NCBI GenBank assembly: GCA_019426215.1
Contig: WHWC01000126.1
Location: 1 to 64,000 of the forward strand
Length of the DNA: 64,000 bases
Source: Buddleja alternifolia
Lineage: Eukaryota > Streptophyta > Magnoliopsida > Lamiales > Scrophulariaceae
Reading direction: 5' to 3'
In this document: one piece after another, positions 11,078 through 23,327 of the stretch
Numbering within the stretch: the stretch's first letter is position 1
Layout: each line of letters starts with the position of its first letter
Program-made: the position numbers and the translations under genes
The notes under the pieces: model-generated
Databases searched by the model: none
The model's input: only the letters and a program-made list of their open reading frames with translations
Told to the model about the DNA's origin: nothing

Positions 11078-13217
11078 TGTTAGGATCGGTATGCCCCCAC
11101 AAGCGATGCCGGCGCAACGGAAGAAATAAAGTATATAAAACACATATATATCGGCATCCCAAGCTAGGGGGTCAAAGTAATGCACAACAAAAACTAATAC
11201 GAGTAAAGGGGTTTTAAACCGATTACAAGATTTGGGGTTTTATTAAAGTGAGGGTGTAAAACCACAACACAAGGAAAACCACACCAAAAACTTTGACTCT
11301 CATTTTCGAATCCTCACCTCAACATGGAGGGGTTCGAATCAAACCACCATAAGCTCCTAAAGAAAGAAGCCTCTACAAGGACACACCTCAAGTAAGTTCA
11401 TACCTTAAGCAAAAGATTGGCTAGATATATGCTCTAAGGAAATGAAGTCTATGTAGTGAAAGGTGGAAGACAAGAAAAGTTACTAAAAGAAATATCTATG
11501 GAAGATAATCTTTTACAACTATTCTCAGAAGAAGTTCTATAGAAGAAAGTCTTCAAGAATCACAAGAGAAGCTAGAAAAATCTAGAGATGAAGAACTAAG
11601 CTCTAAGCTTTTTTTTCTTTTTAAGTTTTCATCAAGTTTTAAATAAAAGCAAGAACACCTCCTTTTATAGCCACCAATTTTCGGCCATATGGTGTTAGGT
11701 GGAGTAGAAGACTTGTTTTTCTTCACCTACCACCTCATTCTCACCTACCATTCCATTCTCAACTACCACCACATGTGTAAGAGAATATTTTTCATTTTCT
11801 TCTTCATTTAAAAAACATTACAAGTCAAACTTTGACTAGCTTTGAATTTCACTCTTGTGACTTCATTTAATTAAGTCCAACTTAATAAAATGACTCCCAA
11901 GTCTTCCAAGACTGTTAATTAAATAATCTTCAGGATTAATTAATAGTAAAATTAGTAGCTTAAATATATTCCCGGATAATAATAATTTCCGTTAATGATT
12001 AATCTCCAAGATTAATTAATAGAAAAAAATTATTTTCCCAAGCCTACTAATTAAAATGTCTTCCACTTAATTAATTAATCTCATTAATCAATTTCACTTT
12101 AATCCTAAACCGGATTAATATTCACATAGCAATTGAACTTTCTTGAGTAAGTGTGTAACCCCATTGTAGGTTCGTTCATGTACTAGTAGTAGGAACACAA
12201 CCCCGTTGTGCCTTTGCAATTTTCATTGCTAGATTTAATTACTCCAAGTATTTTAATCCGACCAAGAATTAATTACCGATTAATTCATGGTTCTTACAAA
12301 TCAAGGTTAGTACTAGCCACGCGCCAAGAAGACCTAGCCATGAACGATTATTAGGTTACCTTTCCGCATTACGATTTTTGCATAAGTGAAATCCTTCCAT
12401 CAAATATCCCGATCGAATCTAGGACTTGGATGTCAGTTAAAATCCTAGTAACTCGATTCTATGTATATCGATCTAAGTGACATTGACCAATTTATCAATC
12501 AAGCGAGGAAACACTGCTCCTCCTTATTGATACTACTCCGGCCGGAGGTTCCCATGGTCAATACACTGTGAAGTACATAGGATATGCGCCGATGCTAATG
12601 ATCAGTGACGGATTCTTTCTTGGCACTCACGCGCCTCCGTACATATCCAGACTGGACCCAATATGCCCCACTTTATGACTCACCTGGAATCGTGTGACAA
12701 ATCTAAGTACAGTGGGCGATGCACGAGACGACCAATGGTGCCTCAAGTCATGAGGACCAATCTTATGCCTACGTAACCGAGGAGATTCCAAATTCGACAT
12801 TGACTCCAATATGGAATCTCAGCGGGGTTGTTCAGTTTACTCGATCCCAACGAGAACCCACATACATGCACTGATGTACACCATATCAGTATCCATGGAA
12901 TAGGATACACTCTCCAAGAGTGTGCATTGTACATGCAAGTCTTTACGAGTCATTGGTATCCCTATCTCAATGATTCTATGACTTGGAACATCTTTAAGAC
13001 TACAACCTTAGAGACGTATTCCATGATTGGCATCCCCGATACCAAACACATCTCATAGGTTAAGAGTGATCTAGGGGACTTTATCTAATTGCATAGAATG
13101 ATAAGATAAAGAAGAAAATGCCATTTATTAAATTACTTGACAAGATACAATATAAGACTGTTTAAAGAGTCGGCTACTACGCCTTACAAATGGCGCACCG
13201 GGCACCTAACTCTTTCA
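11078..13217 (-). repeat. Family-A copia LTR (solo, inverted copy)
   Basis: This 2,140-bp LTR begins TGAAAGAGTTAGG at 13217 and ends CCTAACA at 11078 on the minus strand. It is a near copy of 56811-58896. The inner junction with E2 sequence is identical in both places. The other edge at 13217/13218 abuts the start of the directly duplicated block. No target duplication is seen. Short frames inside (e.g. 12627-12809) are not genes. Confidence 0.9.
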
Positions 13218-14033
13218 CATATAAAGCTAAAAAAATAATTCAAGAATCAAAATTTAGAGTAACATATGAAATATAGTGAAAGAAATCAAAATCAAATTTT
13301 AGATATTTGTATTCAAATAAATGAATATTATGATACCGTCTTAGGAATTGAAGTGAAATCTAAAAATTTCACCAGCCAAATTCTTGAAAATATAGTTTAA
13401 GGAAAATAGCCCTAAGATTCTAATTCTCACTTTGTTTGAGTTGTAGAAACGTGTGATGAAGGGGGAGAAAGCGAAAATTTGGGAAATGGGAAAATCGATT
13501 GGAAAAATCAAGTGACATACTATGTACTTTTTGAGTAATATAGAGAGGTTATTTTTGTCATTTTAGAGAGGGGCAAATTAACAAATATTATAGCCTTATA
13601 GGTAGAAGTGACAATTTTAAAATTTTGAGGAGGGCGGGGCACCCACCCCCCTTGCCCCCTTCGTGTTCCTAAGTGTTGACTTCAGTGTAAAAAGAGTACC
13701 TAGGGACTAGGACATGCCACATTAGACCCTAACAACTTGTAAAATTTCAGCAAAAATTATCATCAAAAACCAAATTTACACATATAATTAATCCCACAAA
13801 CAATTCAGCTCATTTCAAGTACTTAAAAAAACTGTCAAAAGAAAAATGGGCCTAAAATATATCATTTTAGCATGTCAACATATCATAGCTAGTTCCATAT
13901 AAAATTATAATATCAATACGAAAAAACAAGACCATAAGTTAATTAGTAAAATGCAATTTTCCATTTGTCTCGCTATTGTTTTACATGGACAAACTATATA
14001 TGTATAGTGTGCAACCCATGATTACTTTTGGGA
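13218..14033. other. Start of direct duplicate block, no gene seen
   Basis: This matches 50262-51085 in the same orientation at high identity. It contains a C/G-rich patch near 13630-13670 that looks like the edge of an old DNA transposon. There is no coding frame. Confidence 0.6.
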
Positions 14034-14482
14034 TCAATAAACACATTTGAGGTGTGGAAGAAAGCATGTGAAAACAAAGATATCATTATTCCATGGGCAA
14101 CCCAAGGTGAACTTGTAAGCCCTAACACCAACCCTAGTGTGAACTGCCGCTACAACGACCCTAGACAGGCTTTTAAATGAACTCTGCATCTTCTTCTTCA
14201 AGTTGTGGCCATCTCTAAGATGGTAACTGTTGAGAATTGCTCTCCTTGCTTGCAAATATCATCGTCCCGACGATAATCAGGACTCGTGCCTCGGTCACTC
14301 AGAAGAAGAACATGATTGTTACTTTCTGCAAAGATTGGGTCAACTTTGTTCTTCCTCAGCCTGAATTGTATGATAATGGGAAGTTTTGTGCAGAAGGGCA
14401 TTAGTGGTTTCAACATTCTTTCCATTGCCTTTGTCATACCTGGAGGAGATAATTCAATTTTTTGTAACCAAATTGGTGACAT
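14034..14482 (-). pseudogene. Uncharacterised small protein, frameshifted copy
   Basis: The frame opens at 14482 (MSPIWLQKIELS). It parallels the intact 149-codon frame at 51086-51535 until about 14263, where one T is missing and the frame is lost just after the RRDD residues. The rest (LKKKMQSSFKSLSR onward) continues in another frame down to 14034. I do not recognise a family. It is a duplicate of the 51 kb gene and probably non-functional. Confidence 0.65.
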
Positions 14483-14686
14483 ATATGTAGGAGTGTGCGA
14501 TTGCAGTAGCTAAATTAGATCGATGACTGTTAGAGTTAATTAATTAATTATGGGTAGTTGAACCATGCTGGAAATGTTTCTTTTGTTCCAACAAAGGTTG
14601 GTAGCTTTGGTTGCAATTGCAACAATCCGTATATATTTTATATATTCATTCACCTCAAGGGTGCATTATTTCATTCTATAATTAAT

Positions 14687-16535
14687 GGGTTAATTGCAAT
14701 TTATCTTCATGTGAAATTTTGAATAAGCAAAAAAAAAATATTATTAAAAAAAAGTCAACTTACCTCCTTGTGAAATGAATAATGAAGCACACGGCCGTAA
14801 ACATATTTTACATACATTTATTTATTTAAAGACCAAAATGCCCTTAATTTTAAAAAATATTCACACACAACTTTTTCTATTATTTTTATTTTTTTAGTTA
14901 TTTACATTTACATTTTTAATTTTTTTTTTCCTTTCATATCTCCTTACCCCATTTCGACATCTTACCAAAACCCTTACCATAATTTACTTTCTTCTCCTCA
15001 CCCCAAACCTCCAAATAAACTCAGCCCCATCTCATGAATCCATCTATCACCGCCCATATCTAATCTCCTCACCGTCACAGCCGCTATCGCCATCCAGCCC
15101 ACATCTAAGTTCCTCACCGTCAGTGCTTACAACCCCATCGCCTAGTACCCGCTATCGCCCGTCACCATCTTCCCTTCATTAACGATGGCCTCCCTATCCA
15201 AGACAATCATCGCCACCCTTCATGCTCTAACCCTACAACCCATTTACTGTCGCCATTGCAATCGCCATGCACCACCGTCATCCCTATCCACGTAATCCCC
15301 GCCACGATTGCCCCCATGCCCAAAAAACCCCGCCATCGCCTCCGCCCCCATGTAAAGACTGAATTAATTTCTGAAATAAAAATCAATCCAATAACAACAA
15401 TTCAACAACAATCCCTTACAATAATCCAAAATCACTCAATTCTCTCAAATCTCAGCTCGCTTCAATTCTATTGTAATCTGCAAAAAGTATGGAAAGGAGA
15501 ATTAATAGGTTGAGCAGGAATAGATATCAATGGAGAAGAGGAAGAAGCTCACACTGAAATCCACACTTCACTCAATCGTTTAACTCACCACAATCCACTC
15601 AAAGTCTACTCCAACCTGCAATCACCAACTAAGAAGAGTTAATGATTGAGCTTGTTTAGGATAAACTTGACAGAGAAGATGGGAAGAGGGTGGGAGAAAG
15701 CTTACTGATTCTTCAAGAAATCAAAAAACATGACTCTCCTCCTCTAACAGAATCGGATATATTTTCCTCAGTGCATCACACTCATGCCACGTGTCGCCTT
15801 CTTATTTGTCCGTCAGTAATTGCCCTAACTAATCCGAATGTAACCCTAATAAGCATTAATTAGCTAATAAATTGCATTTTTCACTTTTCCCCAGCCCTAA
15901 TTAAGCTGCCCTAATTTCTCCTCTGGAACGACGACGTTTTGGCTGGGCCTATTCTTTACTTAACCAACGACGTCGTTTCCTCTTACTCATTTTTACTTAA
16001 TAAAACGTGTTTCTCTTTATTTTTTTTGTATTTCATTTTTCCTCCTCCCTTTATTCTTGTTTCCTGACACCCCATTCCTATAAACTCATCATAGCCATCC
16101 CCGAAGCCCACGCGCCAACTCCCCTGCCATTCTGCTTTTTTTTTTTCCGGATCTGGCATATATGTTAAGTATATGTATAAGAAAATATTTAATTAATAAA
16201 TTATAAATTTATAATTAATAATATATATTGCCATTGATCTATATCGAGATAGATTTAGGGTTATTATTATTCAAACTAACAATTTGTAGGATTTAATATT
16301 GACAGTCGATCTTTAACATATTTGATTCAACGGTTGCTAGATTATGGGCAAAAATGTCATATGAAGTCCAAAACATCATAAAGACACGTAAAATGTGCGA
16401 GTGAGGCGCTTGGAGGGCTAAATTGCCTTTTTTTTTTTTTTTTTTTAATCACAGTGCGGTAAATTACACTTTGTTTTTTCATAAGATTTTTTTGGCACTT
16501 TCGATATTTCACATGGAGGTAAATGCAATTAACCC
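14687..16535. mobile_element. Mutator-like element, copy 1 (no transposase seen)
   Basis: Terminal inverted repeats start GGGTTAATTGCA at both ends (left 14687, right 16535 on the opposite strand) and extend about 30 bp with mismatches. Flanks are a 9-10 bp imperfect direct repeat (TATAATTAAT at 14677-14686, TATAATCGAT at 16536-16545). In the twin copy at 51741 the flanks match 9 of 10. The interior holds a C-rich section (15000-15360) and sequence with possible splice sites on the minus strand (ATG near 15733, acceptor near 15620), which may be captured gene sequence. No transposase frame is visible. Confidence 0.6.
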
Positions 16536-16913
16536 TATAATCGATCAACAATTCAATGAAAAATCACGGCACTTTGATTTTTCCAGACAATATTTATTGA
16601 GACATGTATTAAGTTTTCATTACAATCTGACTTACGTGGAATTGAAATTGAAACTAAATCTTTGAAAGGGCCTATGGAAGCACTTGAGAAAGGAGTTAAA
16701 TGACATAGGGCTTGACACTTAGGCTTGTGTTTTTATTGTATACACCAACCTGCAATCACCAACTAAGAAGAGTAAATTGCATTTTCTTATTTGTCCGTTA
16801 GTAGTTGCCCTAGCAAATCCGAATGTAACCCTAATAAGCATTAATTAGCTAATAAATTGCATTCCCCCCCTTTTTCCCAACCCTAATTAAGCTACCCTAA
16901 TTTCTCCCTTGGT
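16536..16913. repeat. Rearranged piece repeating Mutator-element interior
   Basis: 16744-16773 repeats 15612-15641, and 16790-16912 repeats about 15805-15928, but with the intervening part missing. It is a deleted second copy of the sequence found inside the Mutator-like element. There is no gene. Confidence 0.55.
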
Positions 16914-17624
16914 CTGGTTCACCACACACGTGCGCCGCCGCCGCCTATCCGCCTGCCCGGACCGGACTAGACTCAGGCTCAGGACTGGGACAGGGTTGAA
17001 GGCTCGGCCTGGGCTGGGCTTGGGCTTGGGCTTGCAAGATAATTAATTTCTTGGAAAAAATTAATTCCACAAAGAACCTCTTGATCGATCAACCAGAATG
17101 GGGTCGAAATAATATTGCTGGTCACTTTTTTATTCCAATCTGAATAAACCTTCTAAAAGACCCAACGTTCGAATGTTGCATCCTTAACATTCAAAAGTTG
17201 GGTTCTGACCGTTGGACTGCTGTTACAGGCTAACGTTCGAATGATGGCAGCAGAAACAATCTGTTGTTACAAGGTCCGAATTGAAGGTAATTCAATGCCC
17301 GTATTTAATTGTGGCTAATTTTGGAGGCTATATATAGCCCCCTCCAGCTGAATGGAAAAATACACCAAGCATTCTAAGTTTCTCTTTTGTCTCATCTCTA
17401 AATTCTCTCAAGAGTTCAAAGTAGTGAAGTTCGTTCGTTCGCTTCTGAATTTGAAGTGGTTTTGAATTCAGAATGCATATCTTTGTATCTTGGGACACTT
17501 GTTGCAGTAACCTGTACCACCTAGCCGGACAATTTAGTGTTAAGGATAGAGAGTTCTCTCTCACCTCGATATAATCACCCGTCGTTGTTAGCATTTGGAT
17601 ACATTAGTGAAGTTTTGTCCAACA
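16914..17624 (+). repeat. Truncated 5' LTR of E2-1
   Basis: Aligned with the 3' LTR it begins at the GC-rich part of U3. It includes the TATA box (about 17328-17335, GGCTATATATAGCC) and ends TTGTCCAACA at 17624. Confidence 0.85.
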
Positions 17625-17640
17625 AACTTAACACTAAATT
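17531..17640 (+). promoter_or_regulatory. U5/primer-site inverted repeat of E2-1
   Basis: Arm 1 (17531-17544, AATTTAGTGTTAAG) is in the LTR. Arm 2 (17627-17640, CTTAACACTAAATT) begins 2 nt after the LTR end. The arms are a perfect 14-nt reverse complement with an 82-nt gap. The geometry matches E1 although the sequence differs. E2-2 has the same pair at 54647-54660 and 54743-54756. Confidence 0.7.
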
Positions 17641-17674
17641 CTTTCTTGTTGTTCAAAAGCTATCACTTGTTCAA

Positions 17675-20600
17675 ATGGCTAATGTGGGAGATATTGATGG
17701 CGCTACTCTTGATTTCAGTCTTAGACCGGGTGCTAGTTTTGATCTCGGTATTGGCTCCGGCTCCGGTGGAGGTTCTATTTTTGGTTTAGGTTCAGGGCTA
17801 GGTCCTGGCTCTGAGTTTGGCGTTGGCTCTGGTGGGGTGCCGGGCTAGGTTCCGGTTCATGGCTGGGCCCTAGTTCCAATTCTGGCTTTGTTCCGGTCCC
17901 TCCATTTGTTCCAATGGCTAATCTGGTTATACTGGCTCAGGCTGAAAGGCCATCGAAGTTCAGCGGGGTTGACTTCAAAAGGTGGCAGCAAAAGATGCTG
18001 TTCTACCTCACAACTCTGAACCTGGCGAGGTTCTTAAAGGAGGATGCTCCTTATGTCCATGAGGGCTCAACCGACAACCAATTGAGGGTGGCATCTGAAA
18101 CCTGGCATATTAGTGATTTCTTTGTAGGAATTACATACTTAGTGCGTCAGATGATTCACTCTACAGTTTCTATCTGTCGATTAAGACTGCTAAAGCCCTC
18201 TGGGAAGCGCTGGATAAGAATGATAGAACTGAGGACGCCAGACTGAAATAGTTCGTGGTCGCAAAATTCTTAGATTTCAAGAAGGTGGACACCAAGTCCG
18301 TGACAAGCCAAGTCCAAGAGCTTCAGATAATTATTCTTGAAGTTCATGCTGAGGACATGGCTTTGAGTGAAACTTTCCAAATAGGTTCTATCATCGAGAA
18401 GTTAGCATCGTTTTGGAGAGATTTCAAGAATTACTTGAAGCACATGAAAAGGAGATGAGTCTAGAAGACTTGGTCGTCTGACTCAGAATTGAGGAAGACA
18501 ACTAGGTTTCTGACAAGAGGTCTCCTGTGCAGGCAATGGCTAACATCACAGAGGTTTCGGGAAGCTCAAACTGGAAAACAAAGTTCCAGGGGAAGTCCAA
18601 AGGGAACTCCTAAAAAAAGAAAGATAAGTTGAAACAGGGAGATGGCTGTTACAACTGTGGCCAACTTGGACACTGGGCTAGAGACTGCAAAGAGTCCAAG
18701 AAAAATAAGTCTCAAGGGCAAGGTTCTGGTAAAAATCAAAACAAAGGAAAGAACCAAGTGCAGAACCAGGTGGACTTGGCTGAAGATGATGTCCAGGGCA
18801 TCAATGAGATGATCGACGATCTGTCCGACCACCAGGTTCTGATCGATCTAACTGATCTTGATCTCACTGCCATCGTGTTTGAAGCCAATTTGGTTGACAA
18901 CCCGAGGGAGTGGTTCATAGATACTGGGCTACTCGCCACATCTATTCTGACATAGAGTTTTCTCGTCCTTTCCCCAACTGATGGACGGAGATTGTTTATG
19001 GGAAGCTCGGCCACGTCTCCAGTGGTTAGAATGGGGAAAGTTTTGTTGAAGATCACTTCAGGAAAAGAGCTGACATTGACTGAAGTTCTGCATGTTCCGA
19101 AGATTTGCAAGAATTTGGTATCCGGTTCAGCTTTGGTTAAGAATGGGTTCAAGATAGTCTTCGAGGCTGATAGATTTTTTTAACAAAGAGAGGATTTTAC
19201 GTAGGAAAACGTTACCTTGAGCAGGGCATTTTCAAGATGAATGTAATGAATGTAATCCGCTTTATTGTAATTGAAAATGAAAGCAATAAGAGTATTGAGA
19301 ATTCTATTTATTTGCTTGGGTATTCTAAATTGTGGCATGTTAGACTAGGACATGTAAATTATAATACTATTCGAAGATTGGTCAACCCGAACTTATTATC
19401 AACTTTTAAAGTTGAAAATGAACATAAATGTGAAATTTGTGTTGAGGCAAAACTAGTCAAACAACTGTTTCCTTCAGTGGAAAGAAACACCGCACCTCTA
19501 GAACTTATTCACAATGACATCTGTGATTCGAAGTTTGTGCAAACTAGAGGTGGGAAAAATTATTTCATTACATTCATAAATGATTTCACAATGTATTGTT
19601 ATGTGTATTTACTAAGAAGTAAAGACGAAGCGCTTGGAGCGTTTACACATTATAAAACGGAAGTTGTAAATCAACTTGGAAAAAGGATAAAAGCTATCTG
19701 AAGTGATAGAGGTGGAGAATACAGAGTGCCTTTTGATGAATTCTGTACTAACTCTGGATTTATTCATCAAACGACGGAACCATATTCACCTCAATGAAAT
19801 GGCATTGTTGAACGCAAGAATTGGACTCTCAAAGAAATGATGAATGCGATGTTAGATTCTAGATTACCGCAGAATTTGTGTGGGGAGGCGATCCTCTCCG
19901 CCAATTATATCCTTAACAAGATTCCCCACAAAAGTAGGAGTGAGACTCCGAACGAACTTTGGAAAGGGCAAAAGCCTCCTTAGAAGTACCTCAAAGTGTA
20001 GGGTTGTTTGGCTAAGGTAGAAGTACCCAAACCCAAACAAGTGAAGATAGGGCCTAAAACTATTGACTGCATATTAATAAGTTATGCACTTAATAGTAGC
20101 GCATATAGATTTTTGGTACATAAATCATAAATATCTGAGATTCATGAAGGTACTATCATGGAATCAAGGAATGCTATATTTTCCAAGATGTCTTTCCAAA
20201 TAAGGAAAGAAATGAGCAAGTTCCAAGTAAAAGAACATTTGATGACTACGAGTAGTTCTAATCCCGGGGATGAAGAACCACGTCGTAGCAAAACGGCAAA
20301 AGTTCCAAAATCATTTGGTCCCGATTTTGTATCATATTCATTAGTAGGGGAGCCAAGAAAGATTAAGGAAGTTATGTATAAGGAAAGAAAGTATAAGATC
20401 GATGGAGCTATTGATAAGTATAAGGACCGTTTGGTGGTCAAAGGATACCAACAAACGGAAGGTCTTGATTTCTTCGATACTTATTCTCTGGTAACTAGAA
20501 TAACATCCATAAGGTTATTCATCGCTATTACGGCATTGTATAACCTTGAGATACATCAAATGGATGTTAAGACTGCGTTTCTGAACGGAGAATTAGATGA

Positions 20601-21749
20601 ATAAATATACATGAAACAATCCAAGGGGTATGTTGCTCTGGGAAAGGAGCAGAAAGTATGTAAACTTGTAAAATCGCTATACGGACTTAAACAAGCGCTA
20701 AAGCAGTGACATGAAAAATTTGATAGCACGATGTTATCAAATGGTTTCAAGATCAACGAGTGTGATAAATGCGTGTATGGTAGACAAACACATAATGCAT
20801 ACGTCATAGTGTGTCTATACGTAGATGACATATTGATAATGGGCAGTAATCATGAACTTATCATGAAAACTAAAGAAATGTTAAAGAAGAACTTTGACAT
20901 GAAGGATATGGGACTTGCAGACATCATCTTAGGGATTAAAATCCTGAGGACTTCTAAAGGATTAGTCTTATCGCAATCTCATTACAATGAGACAGTTTTG
21001 GAAAAGTTCCTTCCGAGCGATAATGCACCAGTCAAGAAGCCAGTGGACTTGAGTGTTCATCTACGCAAGAACCATGGGGAACCCGTATCACAGTTAGAAT
21101 ATGCTAGGGTCATTGGGAGTCTGATGTATATCATGAACTTTACTCGCCCTGATCTAGCTTATTCTATGAGCAAGTTGAGTAGGTTTACAAGTAATCCTAG
21201 TGTGGAGCATTGGAATGCTTTAACTAGAGTTCTTAAGTATTTAAACTATACTAAAGAATATGGATTACACTACTCAAGATATCCAGCTGTAATAGAGGGA
21301 TACATCGATGCTAATTGGATATCAGACACGAACGACTCTAAGTCCACAAGTGGGTATGTATTTACCGTGTGTGGATGAACAGTAAACTTACATAGCCCGT
21401 TCCATGATGGAATCAAAATTCATAGCTTTAGATAAAGCTGGTGAAGAAGCTGAGTGGCTAAGAAATTTCTTAGAAGATGTTCCTTGTTGGGAAAAACCCG
21501 TGCCTCCGATTTTTGATTCAGTGCGACTGTATGTTAACAATTGGGAGGGCTCAGAGTAGTATGTATAATGGTAAGTCTAGACATATTCATCATAGGCATA
21601 ATACCATTAAGCAGTTGATTTCTAATGGGATTATTTCCATTGATTATGTGAAATCAAAGGAGAATATTGCAGATCCTTTGACGAAAGAATTGCCTAAAGA
21701 TCAAATATACTACCTATCAAGAGGAATGGGATTAAAGTCTACAATTTAA
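17675..21749 (+). pseudogene. E2-1 gag-pol polyprotein, multiply broken
   Basis: It starts [14 protein letters not shown] at 17675. A Gly/Ser-rich stretch precedes the conserved Gag part ([18 protein letters not shown], about 17955). The zinc knuckle CYNCGQLGHWARDC is intact (about 18647-18690). Protease (WFIDTG) is broken by a frameshift. Integrase carries stops near 19699, 19795, 19981 and 20000, all also present in E2-2. About 125 bp of the reverse transcriptase N-terminus is missing near 20372 relative to E2-2. Further breaks lie near 20604 and 20709. The YVDD box lies near 20817, and RNase H runs to 21749 with a break near 21378. Function is lost. Confidence 0.9.
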
Positions 21750-22308
21750 GAATGGATACAACAGAAAGCCAACCACGTTGACTGGAGATCCCACGATCAT
21801 GGTTCAATGGGACAACTAAGTTGTGAAAATTCAGTAAGACACTTATGAATTTAAACTCTAAACCCATTTGCCTAGGATAAAGAAGTGCATCCTACAAATG
21901 TAGCAAAGGCTAAGTCAGAACTTTTAATGATTCCTATACTGTCATTAAAATGAAGTGGAGTATGGTAGGATGCTCTTTAATAGGAGATCACGTATGTAAG
22001 TGTGAGGTGTAGGCCGCCTCAACATTGAGTAAATGTAACACTTATGAATCCAAGAAAGGGTGCCACGGCCAAAATGGACCCAAAAGTGAGAACTGAATCT
22101 CCTGAGAGTTTATCATGTGAATATCATTGTCTAGTTTTACATGATCCGCTGACCAATTCAAGACATCATTTTCATTGGGGAGCCTGGTAAATTCGATGAT
22201 ATCTCACTAAGAAAGGTTCAAAGCCAAAAATTACCTCTTCTGACGTGATAAATTCTCGTCTGAACTCTTGAGATCATGCATTGAATTAATTTCATTCGTG
22301 TGGGGGAT

Positions 22309-23327
22309 TGTTGGATATTTGTGTTTATGAAAAGTGTGTTGGACATGACTTTTGCATAAGAAATTCAAACACCATAAGTATCCGGTATTCAAAATATTAT
22401 TGGATAATATTAATCTACGTTCCGAGTAGATGAGTTTAGTGTTTCAAATTTCTCAAATCGGATTAAAAATGAGTGAGAAACTAAGTGCTAAAATTAGGTG
22501 TTTGAAGTGGCTTATCCCACATAGGATCTGGATTAAAGTTTTGAATGGTTTATAAACTATTGCCTTAAGACAAAGGGTTGGCCCTTTGGGTCATAAGATT
22601 TTTGTGGGCTTTGTGAGGGGTAAGGACCTAGCCATGGTCCTGTTCGCCACACACCCGCGCGCACACCCCGCCGCAGCCTTTCGTCCGCCCTCCCACCCGG
22701 ACCGGACTTGGGCCTGGGCCTGGGCTTGCAAGATAATTAATTTTTTGGACAAAATTAATTTCACAAAGAACCTCTTGATCCATCAACCAAAATTGGGCTT
22801 AAATTAAATTGGGTCTGAATAAAATTGCTGGCCATTTTTTTATTCAAATCTGAATAAACCTTCTAGAAGAGCCAACGTTCGAACGTTGGATTCTGACCGT
22901 TGGACTGCTGTTACAGGCCAACATTCGAACGTTAAGGGTGCAACGTTCGAACGTTGGCAGCAGAATTGAAGGTAATTCAATGTTCGTATTTAATTTTGGC
23001 AGATTTTGGAGGCTATATATAGCCCCCTCCAGCTGAATGGAAAAATACCCCAAGCATTCTAAGCTTCTCTTTTCTCTCATTCTTTAAATTCTCTCAAAAT
23101 TTCAAAGTAGCGAAGTTCGTTCGGTTCTGAATTTGAAGTGGTTTTGAATTCAGAACGTATATCATTGTATCTTGGAACACTTGTTGCAATAACCCGTACC
23201 ACCTAGGCGGGGCAATTTAGTGTTAAGGATAGAAAGTTCTCTGTCGCCTCGATAAGTTCTCCGTCGCCTCGATATAATCATCCTTCGTTGTTAGCATTTT
23301 GATACATTAGTGAAGTTTTGTCCAAGA
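22309..23327 (+). repeat. 3' LTR of E2-1 (full length)
   Basis: It begins TGTTGGATATTTG and ends near GTCCAAGA. U3 holds repeated palindromes built on AACGTTCGAACGTT (22872-22889, about 22919-22933, 22941-22956), and a TATA box lies at about 23014-23021. A short internal repeat (near 23240-23270) distinguishes it from the 5' copy. Confidence 0.85.

Larger units (their letters stand above)
16914..23327 (+). mobile_element. Copia LTR retrotransposon E2-1, 5' LTR truncated
   Basis: The internal region runs 17625-22308 with gag, protease, integrase, reverse transcriptase and RNase H in copia order. A purine tract (about 22299-22308) precedes a 1,019-bp 3' LTR. The 5' LTR lacks its first part (starts about 16914). 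The identical truncation in E2-2 (about 53995) shows it predates the block duplication. The element is dead from many stops and indels. Like E1 it has no tRNA-Met primer site. Confidence 0.9.

Noticed and set aside
12627..12809. 60-codon frame almost identical to one at 57219-57401
   Set aside because: Both lie inside copies of the family-A LTR. Identity follows from segmental duplication.
15256..15513. 85-codon plus-strand frame, also at 52249-52584
   Set aside because: Pro/His-rich low-complexity translation of a C-rich strand inside the Mutator-like element. The two copies have different N-terminal lengths.
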